This document shows, in pieces, positions 26,218 to 37,112 of a stretch of DNA of 64,000 bases. Every line of letters starts with the position of its first letter. The first letter of the stretch is position 1. Source of the stretch: Typhlomys cinereus (Eukaryota > Chordata > Mammalia > Rodentia > Platacanthomyidae); contig JALPQD010000223.1 of the NCBI GenBank assembly GCA_023101885.1, positions 2,777,866 through 2,841,865 on the forward strand, given 5' to 3'. Below the pieces are notes generated by a model. That model did no database searches, had not been told where the DNA came from, and worked only from the letters and a program-made list of their open reading frames with translations. Made by a program: the position numbers and the translations under genes.

Positions 26218-26518
26218 TTTTTTAAATTTTTTATTATTATTATTTATTCAACTGTGCGCATGTGCGTGTGTGCGTGCGTCTGTGTGTGTGCGTCTGTGTG
26301 TGCGTCTGTGTATGTGTAGAACCACGGACGAATTCCGGAACCACCATGGATGCCTCCACCTCCTTCTGCCCCAGGATTCACAGGCTCCACCCTACCAGGA
26401 CCAGAAGCGCAGGCCGCCCCCGCTTCCGCCTGGCGTCTATACGTGGGATCTGGGATCCGAACTCAGGACCTTCCGCCTGCAAGGCGGAGGCTTAACCCCT
26501 GAGCCACCTCTCCAGCCC
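26218..26518 (-). repeat. B2-like SINE, young subfamily
   Basis: This is the reverse-complement counterpart of the 30.2 kb copy. The hairpin TCCGCC-TGCAA-GGCGGA is intact at 26472-26488. Flanks ctccactttt (26208-26217 and 26519-26528) are a 10 bp target duplication. The 134- and 77-codon open frames here are SINE translation. Confidence 0.93.
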
Positions 26519-26527
26519 CTCCACTTT

Positions 26528-26717
26528 TCTTTTTTGAGACTAGGTTAGGTTAGCTATCCGATGAACTCTAGGGTTCCTCCTGTCTATTCCCCATTCCCAG
26601 TGCTTGAGCTACAGCAGTGCACCACAACACCTGACTTTTAATGGATTTGGGGATCCAAACTCAGGACTTCGTGCTTGTGCAGCAGGCACCATACTGACTG
26701 AGCCATATCCCCTGCCT
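26528..26717 (-). repeat. B4-like SINE
   Basis: A B1-like antisense half ('ttttttgagactaggttagg', 'cagtgcttgagctacagcag') is joined to an ID-like head complement ('tactgactgagccatatccc'). Confidence 0.7.
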
Positions 26718-27109
26718 CACAAACGTATTTGTCTTTTAGAAAGTGTCTGAGTGTAAACTATTTGGACAAATTTCATAATATGATTTCAAAACAGGCTGCT
26801 AAACTTTCCAGGAATATTTATGTATCTACTGTGTGAAAGACAGAAACCACATACTGTTAAATCCCATCCAGGGTGATCTTTCCATCCTGTAACACCGTTG
26901 TAGCAATGATGTGATGGGAACTCATGTTTCTCCTTTCTAGATTTTCATTGGTGAGGACAGAGAAGGAAAGACCTGTCTTCATATATACGAATACACTTCG
27001 TACCACCCTTTTATGTCCATAGACTTGACTTCGATTTAGAAACCACAGGAAAAATTAGTGAAACTCTGAAAGTAAAAACTGTTGTTTTTTTTCTCAGAAC
27101 TGTCTTCTT

Positions 27110-27300
27110 CTTTTTTTTTTTTTTTGCTATCTCATTTCTTCTTTTTAATAACTTTGATTTGCGTGTATATATGCGCCAGCAGGCAATTCAGTATGGATGT
27201 CTGTGGAGATCCAAGAGTGACAAAAAGAATCATCTTGGATTGCTCTATCTTCTAATTTCTTTGTCCTGGGATTTCCAGGTTTCACCTTCCAGGGATTCTA
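27110..27300 (-). repeat. Truncated B2-like SINE
   Basis: A poly(T) tract and 'tctgtggagatccaagagtg' to 'tttccaggtttcaccttcca' match the 2.4 kb copy. The tRNA-like head is missing at the right, where a hAT-like sequence starts. Confidence 0.7.
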
Positions 27301-27572
27301 GAAATACCAGAGATAATCTGGGCATGCCTGTGAGAAATTGTTTGGATTACAAAATTATTGTGGGAAGACAAAACAATGTGGGCAGAGCAGCTCCCTAGAC
27401 GGGGATCCATATTGTGTAAGAAGGAGGAGAACTGAGAGAAAGCAAGTATGCATGCATGTGTTCAACCCTTTCTTTCTGCTCTCAACTGTGGATGCGATGT
27501 AGCCACTTCAAGCTCCTGCTGCTGCTCCCTTAAGTTTGCCTCTTATTACAGCAATAATGTAAGTAACTAAAA
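27301..27572 (+). mobile_element. hAT-like rodent element, 3' part
   Basis: The signature 'actgtggatgcgatgtagcc', then 'caagctcctgctgctgctcc' and the end 'aagtaactaaaaca' match a common rodent repeat I associate with URR1/hAT-Charlie. Confidence 0.6.
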
Positions 27573-27904
27573 CAGCTTTCACGTACAACAGCCTATGGTA
27601 AACCATCCCAAGGACTTATGTTATTTTCATTACTTCTCAACGTTTTATATAACATTATCTAAAGAAATAACAATAATTTCCATCATTCAAAAGTTATGAC
27701 TGGAAGATTCAAGAATGTAAACTTGGCCTTATATTTCTCAAAGGAAGTATTCATTCTCCAAAGGCAAGGCCAATAATTACTAAAGTTTATTCAGCAGGAT
27801 AATTCTATGTGAACAGGGGCTGTGCCAAGGATGTAATTTGTGTGTTAGACATCCATGTGGTGCCCTTTATTTGCCAATCCTTTGGCCAGCAATGAAGGTT
27901 GCAG

Positions 27905-28247
27905 ATGTATCAGTTATCCTGCAGCCTGCATTGTTACTGATAAATTCATGACAAAATAGTTTATGGGAACAAGGGGTTTTATTTTTCTCTGGGACAGTCT
28001 AGTTACAGTTTTTAATGCAGCTTGGCTGGCCAGGTATACCAAAGGATACCAACTTCCCTAACCAGCTCCCTCAATCTTATTTGTCTGCCCAGGAACTGGT
28101 CCCACTCACCATGGGTTGAACCTGCCCCATCAATTAGACAATGTTCTGCAGCATGCTTGCTGGCTAACTCAACCACTGATGCTCTATAAACGTACCAAGT
28201 TCGAGCCCTCAACCATCAAGTTGACATCTGTATCTAACTATGATATC
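27905..28247 (-). mobile_element. hAT-like non-autonomous DNA element with internal deletion
   Basis: The left end 'gtatcagttatcctgcag' and right end 'tatctaactatgatat' are diverged inverted repeats shared with the 55.6 kb copy. The 'attacagttt...cttggc' and 'ggcttgctggctaactcaac'-like blocks are retained. It is about 100 bp shorter than its relatives. Confidence 0.7.
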
Positions 28248-30163
28248 AGGTTAACAAGAAATAATTGCTGCTCTCAGAAAGCACAATTTGGCATGAAACT
28301 CAAGGGGTACACGTAGGACGATATACTCCATGTACCACTATAAACATGTCTGTTGTTTTAATCCTAGAGACAGATGGGTGATGAAATACAGAAGAAAGAT
28401 AATTGGTTATGTTGCTGTGAGACTGAGGTGTTTCTGAGGGAGCTGGCGGTCAGCACAAGTGTCTGGAGAATATTACAGGGAATCGTGAGGTAGGACTGGG
28501 GAAATAACAGCACAAAGGGTACATCCATCGCCACTCTAAGAAAACATAGGAGATTGGATACCTTAGGGAGGAAAGGAAGTTTATTTAGTTTTGAAGCTTC
28601 TGTGTCTAAAACTACATGGCCCCACTGGTTTGTCCTCTGGCAAGGGTCCAGTGATAGCTGACACCACATTATGGCAGATGGAAATGGCAGGAATGCATGC
28701 ACACTGCAGGGTCACATGTCAATCAGTGAGACAGAATGAGAAACACAGGTCTGGGCTCTGATTCTGTCTTTTCTGGAGGCAGCCCACCTCTCTCCCCAGT
28801 AAAGGATATCATGCTAGGCACTACCATTTAAAGTGTTACCACCTCTCAATATGGCCACATTCCACAATCCAAATAAAGCATCAAAGAAAATAGCCCATAG
28901 TAATGTTAATAATGATGTAATGCGAAGTATTGATTGATAACATGTTTATTGGGGATAAAATCTTGGCTTTTTCATTGATGATGGCAAGAGATCAACAAGA
29001 GCCTGTTATCTTTACACAAGAGCCATAAGGTTTTCTGAAAGGAAGAACTTTTACTCTTCTAGGCAGGCTGCTGTGCTGGAGCCTAATTATGTGCTGCAGT
29101 ATATACCTCAGATGAAAAGTGCAGCTTTCTTTGGAGGATAAAATGCAGCCAGACCTTGCTCTGACCCAACTGTGATGGTTTTTACTGCCAATTTCTTTTA
29201 GTCTTGAGAAACCTGTGACTGTGAGCTGTAGTGACAAAAGCCGCTTCCCAACTCTACCATTTAAGACCCAGTGTGCAGTTCTCCAAGCAACAGGAGTATC
29301 ACAGGTTTGAAGCTCTGGTGTACCTGGAGGCATGTTCCCTAAGAAGTCCCATGGTCTCTTCATCACGTTTGCAGGAGTGAGTCAGAAACTGCTTTGCTAA
29401 GCTATTGAAAATTCTGGCCATTTTACTTCCAAGGTCATCTTAGCAGACAACTCTTAAAACATAGAGAATAACCAAAGCCATGATCATCTCACATCACTGT
29501 AACTAGGCTACTAAGTGACTATGATTTGTAAATACTCCTATTAAAAAACTTAAGAGAATCTGCATAGAATGGTGAGATTTCTTAATGAAATTCAAATAAA
29601 TGCATTTTTCTATAGTAATAAAGTGTGTCTGTTTGCTTGTGTAGACATTAATGTCATGCTCTGTTGGAGGAAACAATGCAAGAACCTACCAAATGAACCA
29701 TCCTTCCTAGGGTGCAATGCACTTCTGTAATGAAGACATGATGTCCACAGACAGAAGATGCAAGTGTTTGAAATGTGATCATGACCTATAGGCATGGATT
29801 TAGTGAGGTCAGCTGTGACAAGGTGCATTTATTTTGGGACAGTGTATACAGTCACAGGGTTTCCACAAAAGGAAATGGCTGGATGAATCTCATAGAATAG
29901 GTCTACCCCAGCCATGAAGTATTGCACATGGAAAGCAGGCAGGGACACCACCCTAGATAATCTACGCAGCTACACAGTAGAGAACACATGAAGGCTGTGT
30001 TTTTTATTCTTGGAGAAGCTTAACAGCTTTAGGAGACAAAATTACTTCTTTCCCTTTAGCTTCACTCATATTAAAACCATCGATTCCCAAGAAAATGACT
30101 AAACAAACTTTAAAGGATGACTTGAGTGGTCATGAAAGGTATAGTACTTCTTACAATTGCTCT
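28248..30163. other. No gene seen
   Basis: Unique sequence. The 112- and 124-codon minus-strand frames (28364-28702, 28992-29366) have no recognisable domain and no splice or promoter context. Confidence 0.6.
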
Positions 30164-30177
30164 AAAGAACCAAAAAA

Positions 30178-30463
30178 CTGGGGCTGGAGAGGTGGCTCAG
30201 GGGTTAAGCCTCCGCCTTGCAGGCGGAAGGTCCTGAGTTCGGATCCTAGATCCCACGTATAGACGCCAGGCGGAAGCGGGGGCGGCCTGCGCTTCTGGTC
30301 CTGGTAGGGCGGAGCCTGTGAATCCCGGGGCAGAAGGAGGTGGAGGCGTCCATGGTGGTTCACGAATTCGTCCGTGGTTCTACACATACACACACACAGA
30401 CGCACGTACACACGCATATGCACACAGTTGAATAAATAATAATAATAATAAAATTTAAAAAAA
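30178..30463 (+). repeat. B2-like SINE, young subfamily, best-preserved copy
   Basis: A-box tggctcagggg (30193-30203), hairpin TCCGCC-TTGCA-GGCGGA (30211-30227) and B-box-like gagttcggatcc (30235-30246) are followed by a GC-rich body, a CA-rich stretch and an AATAAA-containing tail. Target duplications aaagaaccaaaaa lie at 30164-30176 and 30464-30476 (13 bp, exact). The exact duplication and intact CpGs mark a recent insertion. Confidence 0.95.
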
Positions 30464-30873
30464 AAAGAACCAAAAATCTTTATTTAAGCTATTCTTGAAA
30501 TTTTCTGAAGGCAAAGATCAAGTTAAAATTGTGGAGGGAAAAGAACAGAATCATATTTATTGGGATTGTTTGAGAGTCTTCACACCTGTAAATGCACAAT
30601 AAACCTAAAGTCCAACATCTGTTTTGCATTTTAAGATATGATGTAACACACAAAATATTGCCTACTCTTTAGTGGTAAGACATTGTAGTTATTTTAATAC
30701 ATCTAAAAACTAAAATCTGAAATATAAACACTAAAAAGCAATGGCTGAGACCACAGTTCCAAATGAACAAATACCTCTTGATGTGCACATTAGCAGTATC
30801 TTTATTTATACATCTATTTGAACCTATACGAATTTCAGGAGGCATTAGAATACAGAAATGAATTGCCTGGCTT

Positions 30874-31111
30874 TTTCTGCATGTGTAGGTGTGTGTGGGT
30901 GTGTGTAGAAGAGGGCACTGTGTATGCCTGTGGAACCCAAGGGTGATTTTGTGAATCATGCTAGATTGCTTTATCTCTTATTATTTACTGGGGAAGTAGA
31001 AGCTGCTACCATTTCTGCCAGTCATTTTGATGTGAGATTTTGAATCAGAACTTAGATCTTTGTCTTTGCTTTGAGGCAAAGGCTTAATCTCTTAGCCATC
31101 TCTCCAGTTTG
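30874..31111 (-). repeat. B2-like SINE, older copy
   Basis: It begins with a TG-rich tail, then 'gaagagggcactgtgtatgc' and 'gtggaacccaagggtgattt', and ends with the head complement 'ttagccatctctccag'. Confidence 0.82.
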
Positions 31112-31404
31112 GTGTTCAACAAAGTTATAAAATTAGTCATACCAATAAAACTTGAAGTGGGAAGTAGTGTTCCTAGAGATACCAGGATCTAAGGAAAATC
31201 ACATTCAAAAGAGATGTATAATTGAAAGGTTTTAAATAATCTGGTGTAGATAATCCCAGTGTTTGGAATCAGGGCCTGGATTTGGCTTGAATGAGGGTTA
31301 TGCCTATAAAGTCTGCCTTGTGTGGCTCCTTTGAATCTTGGTGCCTGGGAGACTGTAGTCTACAATGAGGTCAATAAAAGATGGCTACCATCTAACTGTG
31401 CCAT

Positions 31405-31560
31405 TTGTTTTCACAAATAAAGTTTCTTGAAATATAGCCTGGTCCACTGTCTGTGGCTACATTCTACTCTAACAACAACATTAAGAAGCTGTGTTGGTCT
31501 GCAAAACCCTAAATGGTTTGTTTCTGTCCTTTCATAGTAAAATTTGTCAGCTCCCCATGG
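31405..31560 (+). mobile_element. Ancient hAT-type (MER/Charlie-like) remnant
   Basis: The blocks 'cacaaataaagtttcttgaa', 'actgtctgtggctacattct' and 'agtaaaatttgtcagctccc' follow the order of an old eutherian hAT-derived MER repeat. It is diverged, and the subfamily is not assigned. Confidence 0.5.
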
Positions 31561-33534
31561 ACTGAGTTGCTTCACAGACTAGAAATGATGTTTCACAGTG
31601 TCTGGCACATGGTAGTTTTTTTTTTTCTTATTACTATTCATGTAGAAAAGAAGCAATAATCATTTAAGCTAGAATCAAACATAGTTTCAAGTGGCGAACT
31701 GTCTTAGAGGTGCTCTTTCCTAAAGAGTTTCATTTGAGAGACAGTGAAGAATCCAAATTTGTTTATTGTGGAGAAGCAACCAGGGATACTTTCTTACCTA
31801 TGAGATGGGCAAAAGCCTCATACCTCACAGAACATCCTGGTACTTGGGGAAATTGGCATTATTATGCCTTGCTGGTAGAAGGAAGAGTACTGACTCTCCA
31901 GAGGAGAACTGCAAAATTCAGTGTAAGCTTTTTTCTTGGTTGTACTTAGAAATCTGTCCCTAAGATATGTGGCAAAAATATGAACATGTGCAAGACTTTT
32001 TAAAAGATATGTATAAGAGGAAAAGTCTCCTCCAGTCAACTGACTGAAAGGAATATGTCATACTATCTGGGGAAGAAAGATTAAAGCCAGTGACTTAGGC
32101 CTACGTTTTTCTTATTACTGAAGGGACACTAGGGTGAAGGGAAGAGGTAGGTGACCTTGATTATTTCCTTATAAACATATTAACTAGACCACTGGGCAGA
32201 AAAATCAAGGAATCTTTGAGAAGGAGAAAGTTCTTCTTAATGAATGCTTTGAGTGGGAGTTCTGGCTTGGAATTTTAGGGTAAACAAATCCACAGATTTC
32301 TCAGGTTTGCCTCAGAGAATCTCTCATGGGCCATTTAAATGCTTTTCTGAGGGGAGGGGGCAAAACTAGGAATGTCAGTGCTGCTATGTGAGGGAAAGAT
32401 GAACTTCATATCTCTTTGGGCCACAGAGTCTGGATCTAGTGTGAAGAAAGATCTGTCGCCACACAGGACGTTCTATATCTGTTCTCACAGCACCAGACCC
32501 TTAACTGTAGGTATTCCTGAAGTTATAGCAAACAGTGAGCAAAGTCCCTAGTACATATGAGTCTGATGTGGCCACCCTTTGCAATTAGTTTATCTACCCA
32601 AAGAATCTCATGTACTGGTTCCTGAGCTAAAGACTGTCTACATACACTGATGTGCAATGAAGTCTATCATTTACTTTCCATTGAAGAATCAATATATAGC
32701 AGAATGTATGCACTACGAATTCATGCTGGAGCCAAGCAGGCATCATACATGCTTTGACATTAGCTTTTATTTTCAAAAAATGAACACCAGTGAGTTAAAG
32801 GCTCATAAGCATTGTTGGTGTACAGAAAGTAGGGCGGAACACAGGGAGAGGGGGCAGAGCTGGCCCTTCTCTGAAGGAAACTTACATCAGGAGGTTCGTA
32901 CTTGGAATCACAACCATATTATATATTCAAAAAGGGAAGTTCCAATGAAATTATATCAAGACAGACAAAATTTGATATATCACCACTAAAAAAGGAAGAA
33001 AACAACTTAAAACAATGCAGTTGCAGCTTTTTGATTGTAGATTTTAATAAAATATTAAATTAAGAGATGTAAATTTTAAAAGTTCCATTCAGTTGTCTGA
33101 CTATTATCTTATTAATATCATTTTGAAAATACATATTTTGAAATGAAAAGGCAAGTTTGGTTAAGAGCTAAGATTTTCAGTGACAAAGGAGCAACCTCAG
33201 AAACAAAAGCAATTATCAGAAGAATCAGCACTTGAACTTCAACTCTATTTATTTAGTATTTCCTTTTCTTTGAAATTAGACTTCCTAGCTCCACCTACTG
33301 ACAAGCTCGAAAGCAGTGACACCCCAGAATTGTTGAGCATCTCCAGTTTACACACAGATTAAGATTTCCAAGTGGCATTCCTTAGCGGAGACAGAGGGCT
33401 CTTTAGAGGAACTGTTGGCCAGTATCACAGGCCAACACAGCATAGATGCTAATGCCAGAAACACGGAAACTATGAAGACTGGTGGGTCTATCCAAAGGAC
33501 AAACAGTCAAAGTGAAGTTGCTTCCAAATGCTGA
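31561..33534. other. No gene seen
   Basis: Unique AT-rich sequence. The 110-codon frame at 32657-32989 has no family resemblance. Confidence 0.6.
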
Positions 33535-33835
33535 AAATTGAACTGTGCTCAGCAGTCAAAGCAAAGGGCAGAGTTTGGATCCCCAGATCTCATGTAAAAT
33601 GCTGGGTGGGTATGTTCCCCTGCCTGTAAATCTAGCCTCCAAAAGTAGGGGACTGGGAATCCACAGAACAAGCTGGCTAGCCAGACAAGTCATATGACAC
33701 ACTCTGAGACCCAAATTCACAAAGAACAAGGTGGAAGCATGATGAAGCATGATTTCCAATCAACTCAGAGTGTATATGCTTACACCTCCTACAATCACAT
33801 ATATGCAAACATATATATCACATATACAGTTGAAA
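33535..33835 (+). repeat. B4-like SINE
   Basis: The blocks 'agtttggatccccagatctc' and 'acaagctggctagccagaca' are followed by a CA/TA-rich tail. The second is the B4 B1-like half also seen upstream of the WTAP start. Confidence 0.65.
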
Positions 33836-34622
33836 ATAGAAAAACAAAATGGAATGGCTTGAATTGCCATGATGTAGTGTGTTAGGATAATAAGCTAAAC
33901 CATATCACACAGACAGATCAAGAGCTGAGGAGGTCACAGGCCCTGTGTGGGAAACACACTATTGTTTCACTAAATGAACACATAAGTGACAGTGGAGTTC
34001 TCAGCCCTTCATAGGACATCTAAACACACACACACACCCAGGCTCAAAGAAGAAGAGGGGGAGGAAGACTGTATGAGTCAGAGGATAGAAAGGTGTACAT
34101 TCATGCTTCATGGGCAATGCACTCATGAAATCACTGCTGCTATGGCTAAGAGCTGTTTAAGCTTGGGCACTTACTGTAAATCCTCCCCCCCTCCCAGCTC
34201 TTGAAGGGACTACGGGCCATTAAAGGTTAGAGGGTGAGGGGATGCCATTTTCTTCAGTGTGACCACTGATAAGTAGATGTCCATGCTCCAGTAAGTAACC
34301 TAACATAACTGCTCATACATGCAACTCTAATTAAACCCAGTGAGTCACATTCATAAAAGACTTAAGTGTAGGAGAGGCCTTGTTGGGATGTAGAGAGATT
34401 TCAGTGGGAGAGGAAGAGGAATGAAAACAACTAGAATTCATTAAATATATGTGCAAAAAGTGTCAAAGGATGAAAACATAGACAAGCAAGGGTGGCAAAG
34501 TCTTGCTGAAGTCGGGTGGTCGAGACAAGGCATCCCCTTTGTTCTTCACTCTACATCACACCTATCTAAAATGCTGCATAGCATGAAGGAAGAATCAAAG
34601 TTAGGCAGTTTTAGAACAGCTC

Positions 34623-35146
34623 TGTTGGGAAGGTCTTGGGAAGCCATCCCCTGCTGCTAGGATTACTCTGGAGAAATGAACCCCCTGTTGATAAGGAGGA
34701 ACTGACTCTAATCCTCCACAGAGATAAATTGGTCAACTACCCCAACCCTTTGCTTATGAAAGAATATGGAGAGGAATTCACCATAGCAGATAAGCTAAGT
34801 CCATCAAAAGAAACAGCTTGACCATGAGGTGGAGATAACCAAGGAAGAAAAGCCATTTTCCCCAGGCTTGCTTAAGTGTATAAATATACCTGATCCTGGC
34901 AGCTATCTTTGGCTGCCCCTCATGGCACTCCACTCCCCTCATGGACTGCATGTCTAGAGTCCACGAGTTCTCCAGGGCCCCCTTGCCCCTCATGGTGCTA
35001 CTCCATGTCTGAAGTCCGTGAGTTCTGTTCTTTCTCTCCTCTAATAAACTCTGCCTTAATCCTCTAAGTATGTTCTCGTTTCCATTTTCGATCCCGAACA
35101 CAAGAACCTGGATACATAAAGACCCCAGGAGAACGACCCTGCAACA
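34623..35146 (+). mobile_element. Endogenous retroviral LTR, ERV1-like
   Basis: A TGTTGGGA start, TATAAATA (34879-34886), AATAAA (35043-35048) and a ...caaca end give a 524 bp LTR-like unit. Just downstream, a GCGAGCC-containing segment (35149-35166) occupies the primer-binding-site position. The text around AATAAA ('ctctcctctaataaactctg') is typical of gammaretrovirus-like LTRs. The boundaries are inferred. No intact viral gene follows. Confidence 0.6.
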
Positions 35147-35600
35147 TTAGGCGAGCCAACCAGGAGCAATTCATGAAGATAGCTTTCACTGACACCCACT
35201 AAGATGCCAGTGAACCCTGCTCTGGGGTGCACTGTGGAGCAAGCAGGTACTTTGGGCAACAAAAGAAAAGAAACTTTGGGAGAGCCCCACACTGCACCAG
35301 GTGCCATTCTTCCTTTGGCCTGTGGACCTGATGACTGTAAGTTCCTCTCCCAATACCTTACAGCCAACTGTATTACCTTATAGGAGACCAAACTGTCATG
35401 GTGTGGGTATGAGGAGAGCAGCATGTAGGAGACAGATAAACCTTTGAAGAGATTAGTATCCATGACAGAAGCCCTGCTTCATGGGGCCTGCTGAGGCTGC
35501 TCTCCATGGACACTGAAAACATGGGGCCTCGCGAACCCTTCATTACTTCCTTCTGTGCTCCAAGGCTCTGTTGCCTTGACCAAGACACACATTAACAACA
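35147..35600 (+). mobile_element. ERV leader or internal remnant, non-coding
   Basis: It follows the LTR and the PBS-like segment and has no long frame in any reading direction that resembles gag. It is kept as ERV-derived by position only. Confidence 0.35.
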
Positions 35601-35872
35601 TCAATAAAATATACCTTGGGGACAAATAAAACTGAGATCGCTTCTCTCTCTGTCAATGTGCTTTTCTCTGTCTAAGTTGAAGATTCAACGTAGAAAGCCA
35701 CATGACAGAAACAGACAGCTGACTGCCCTGCCCTGCTCAGTCCCAAGGAGGGGTGCGGGATTCCTCAGCAGCCACACTGACTGCACACGGCCACGTCACT
35801 TCCTGGTGTCCAGTGAGTTACAGCCCTTTCTGATGGGAAGATGCCTGCAGTTAAGAATGACGTCATCTTCCA

Positions 35873-36606
35873 CGCTACAGGCATCTATGGCCCTTGAACA
35901 TCCATGTCATGCCCCCGAAAAGTCACCTGCTGCCATGCCTGGTGCTGATGCCAACCTGTCTTCTCCGCCATATGCGTGACTCCTGCCCAGTGGAAAAATC
36001 TCTCCGGTCAAGCTAACTTGTCAAATGCAGTACATGTCCAACGCGTGATACGGGCCTTAAAATACAGCTCAAACCCCCAAGGGTTAAGCCAACCTCATAC
36101 AGAGGACTGGTAGCTAGAGATGGGCAAGTGGAAGCCCGGCCGTGGATCAACCTAAGATAGGACTTGTATTATACCTGGAGACTACAAGATCCCATGACGG
36201 GTCAGACCACGGTGGGAGGTTTTTCACGCCTAAGACAGGCACGGTCACTCAAGACCATTTGGTCTGCTCGGTCACAGGTAGCCTCCTGGACCGTCTCATA
36301 CAAAAACAAATGGGGGAGATGTGGGGCCCACCCAGGATTTGCCCCAGGGCATGGCAGAGCACATGGGACTAAAGATGGCGCTGAGGGCTGGTGTCCTGGG
36401 CGTGACCCTGATCACATTACAGGGACCCCTAATTGGCTTCCAGACGTTTACCTGCCCTCTGTACTGAATTGACTTTGGACTTGACCTGTGAAACCTAAAG
36501 GTTGCTTTAACCTTTGACACAATTGGCTGCTCATTTGGTGCCATCTAATTACTTATCTATATAAGCTCCTTTATTTGCCCCAATAAACTTGAGATTCTGC
36601 TCTGAC
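35873..36606 (+). mobile_element. ERV2-like 3' end: internal remnant, polypurine tract and LTR U3-R
   Basis: A purine-rich run (36308-36319) sits directly before TGTGGGGCCC (36320), as a polypurine tract sits before a 3' LTR. The LTR part carries AAGATGGCGCTG (36372-36383, a YY1-type site common in IAP/ETn LTRs), TATATAAG (36558-36565) and AATAAA (36582-36587). It stops 19 bp after the signal at an A8 run, with no U5. The internal part has only broken short frames. The left edge is uncertain. Confidence 0.6.
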
Positions 36607-36614
36607 AAAAAAAA
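36607..36614 (+). repeat. A8 run at the ERV2-like 3' end
   Basis: It sits at the expected cleavage distance after AATAAA. The flank atgatatcatctt resembles 35857-35869 (atgacgtcatctt), a possible but imperfect target duplication. Confidence 0.5.
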
Positions 36615-36745
36615 TGATATCATCTTGGCATTTTTCTTAGTGCTCATAAGGTCAACTATTTTAACAATTGAAAGAACATTAATGTGAGTAGAAATTTCTC
36701 TATAGTAAAATAGAATCATAATAGTAAAGTAAAGCTCTAACTTTA

Positions 36746-36812
36746 TAATGTCACTGAGGCTCAGAGACATGAAGACATGGCCAGCATGACACAGCTGATG
36801 AAAGACTGATAA
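36746..36812 (+). repeat. MIR SINE remnant
   Basis: The segments 'tgtcactgaggctcagagac' and 'catgacacagctgatgaaag' match the conserved MIR core. Confidence 0.65.
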
Positions 36813-36837
36813 GAAAGTCACACAGAATGAAATGGAA

Positions 36838-36925
36838 TAGGGCTGGAGGGGGATAATTCAGTCGTATAAGATGTAGCTAGCAAGTGCAAGGACCTGGATC
36901 CAAACCCTAGTACCAGAAAAGGAAA
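36838..36925 (+). repeat. ID-like SINE
   Basis: The sequence gggctggagggggataattc (head), 'agcaagtgcaaggacctgga' and an A-rich end follow the ID plan. Confidence 0.65.
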
Positions 36926-36964
36926 GAAAATAAAACAACAATGACAGAAATGCTATTTGTGACA

Positions 36965-37112
36965 TGATGTGGCTGGTAACTGTACAAGCCTGATAACCTG
37001 AATTCAAGCCACATAACGTTGGAAAGAAGCAACACTGTAATGTTGTTCTCTGAGCTCTATAAGTGCACCATGCCATGTGCTCCCATGCACATGCATCACG
37101 TACATAAGAATA
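36965..37112 (+). repeat. B3-like SINE
   Basis: The segments 'gatgtggctggtaactgtac', 'cctgataacctgaattcaag' and 'gtgcaccatgccatgtgctc' follow B3 order. Confidence 0.65.

Noticed and set aside
30178..30260. Possible tRNA gene (A and B boxes)
   Set aside because: The boxes belong to a tRNA-derived SINE; no complete cloverleaf or acceptor stem.
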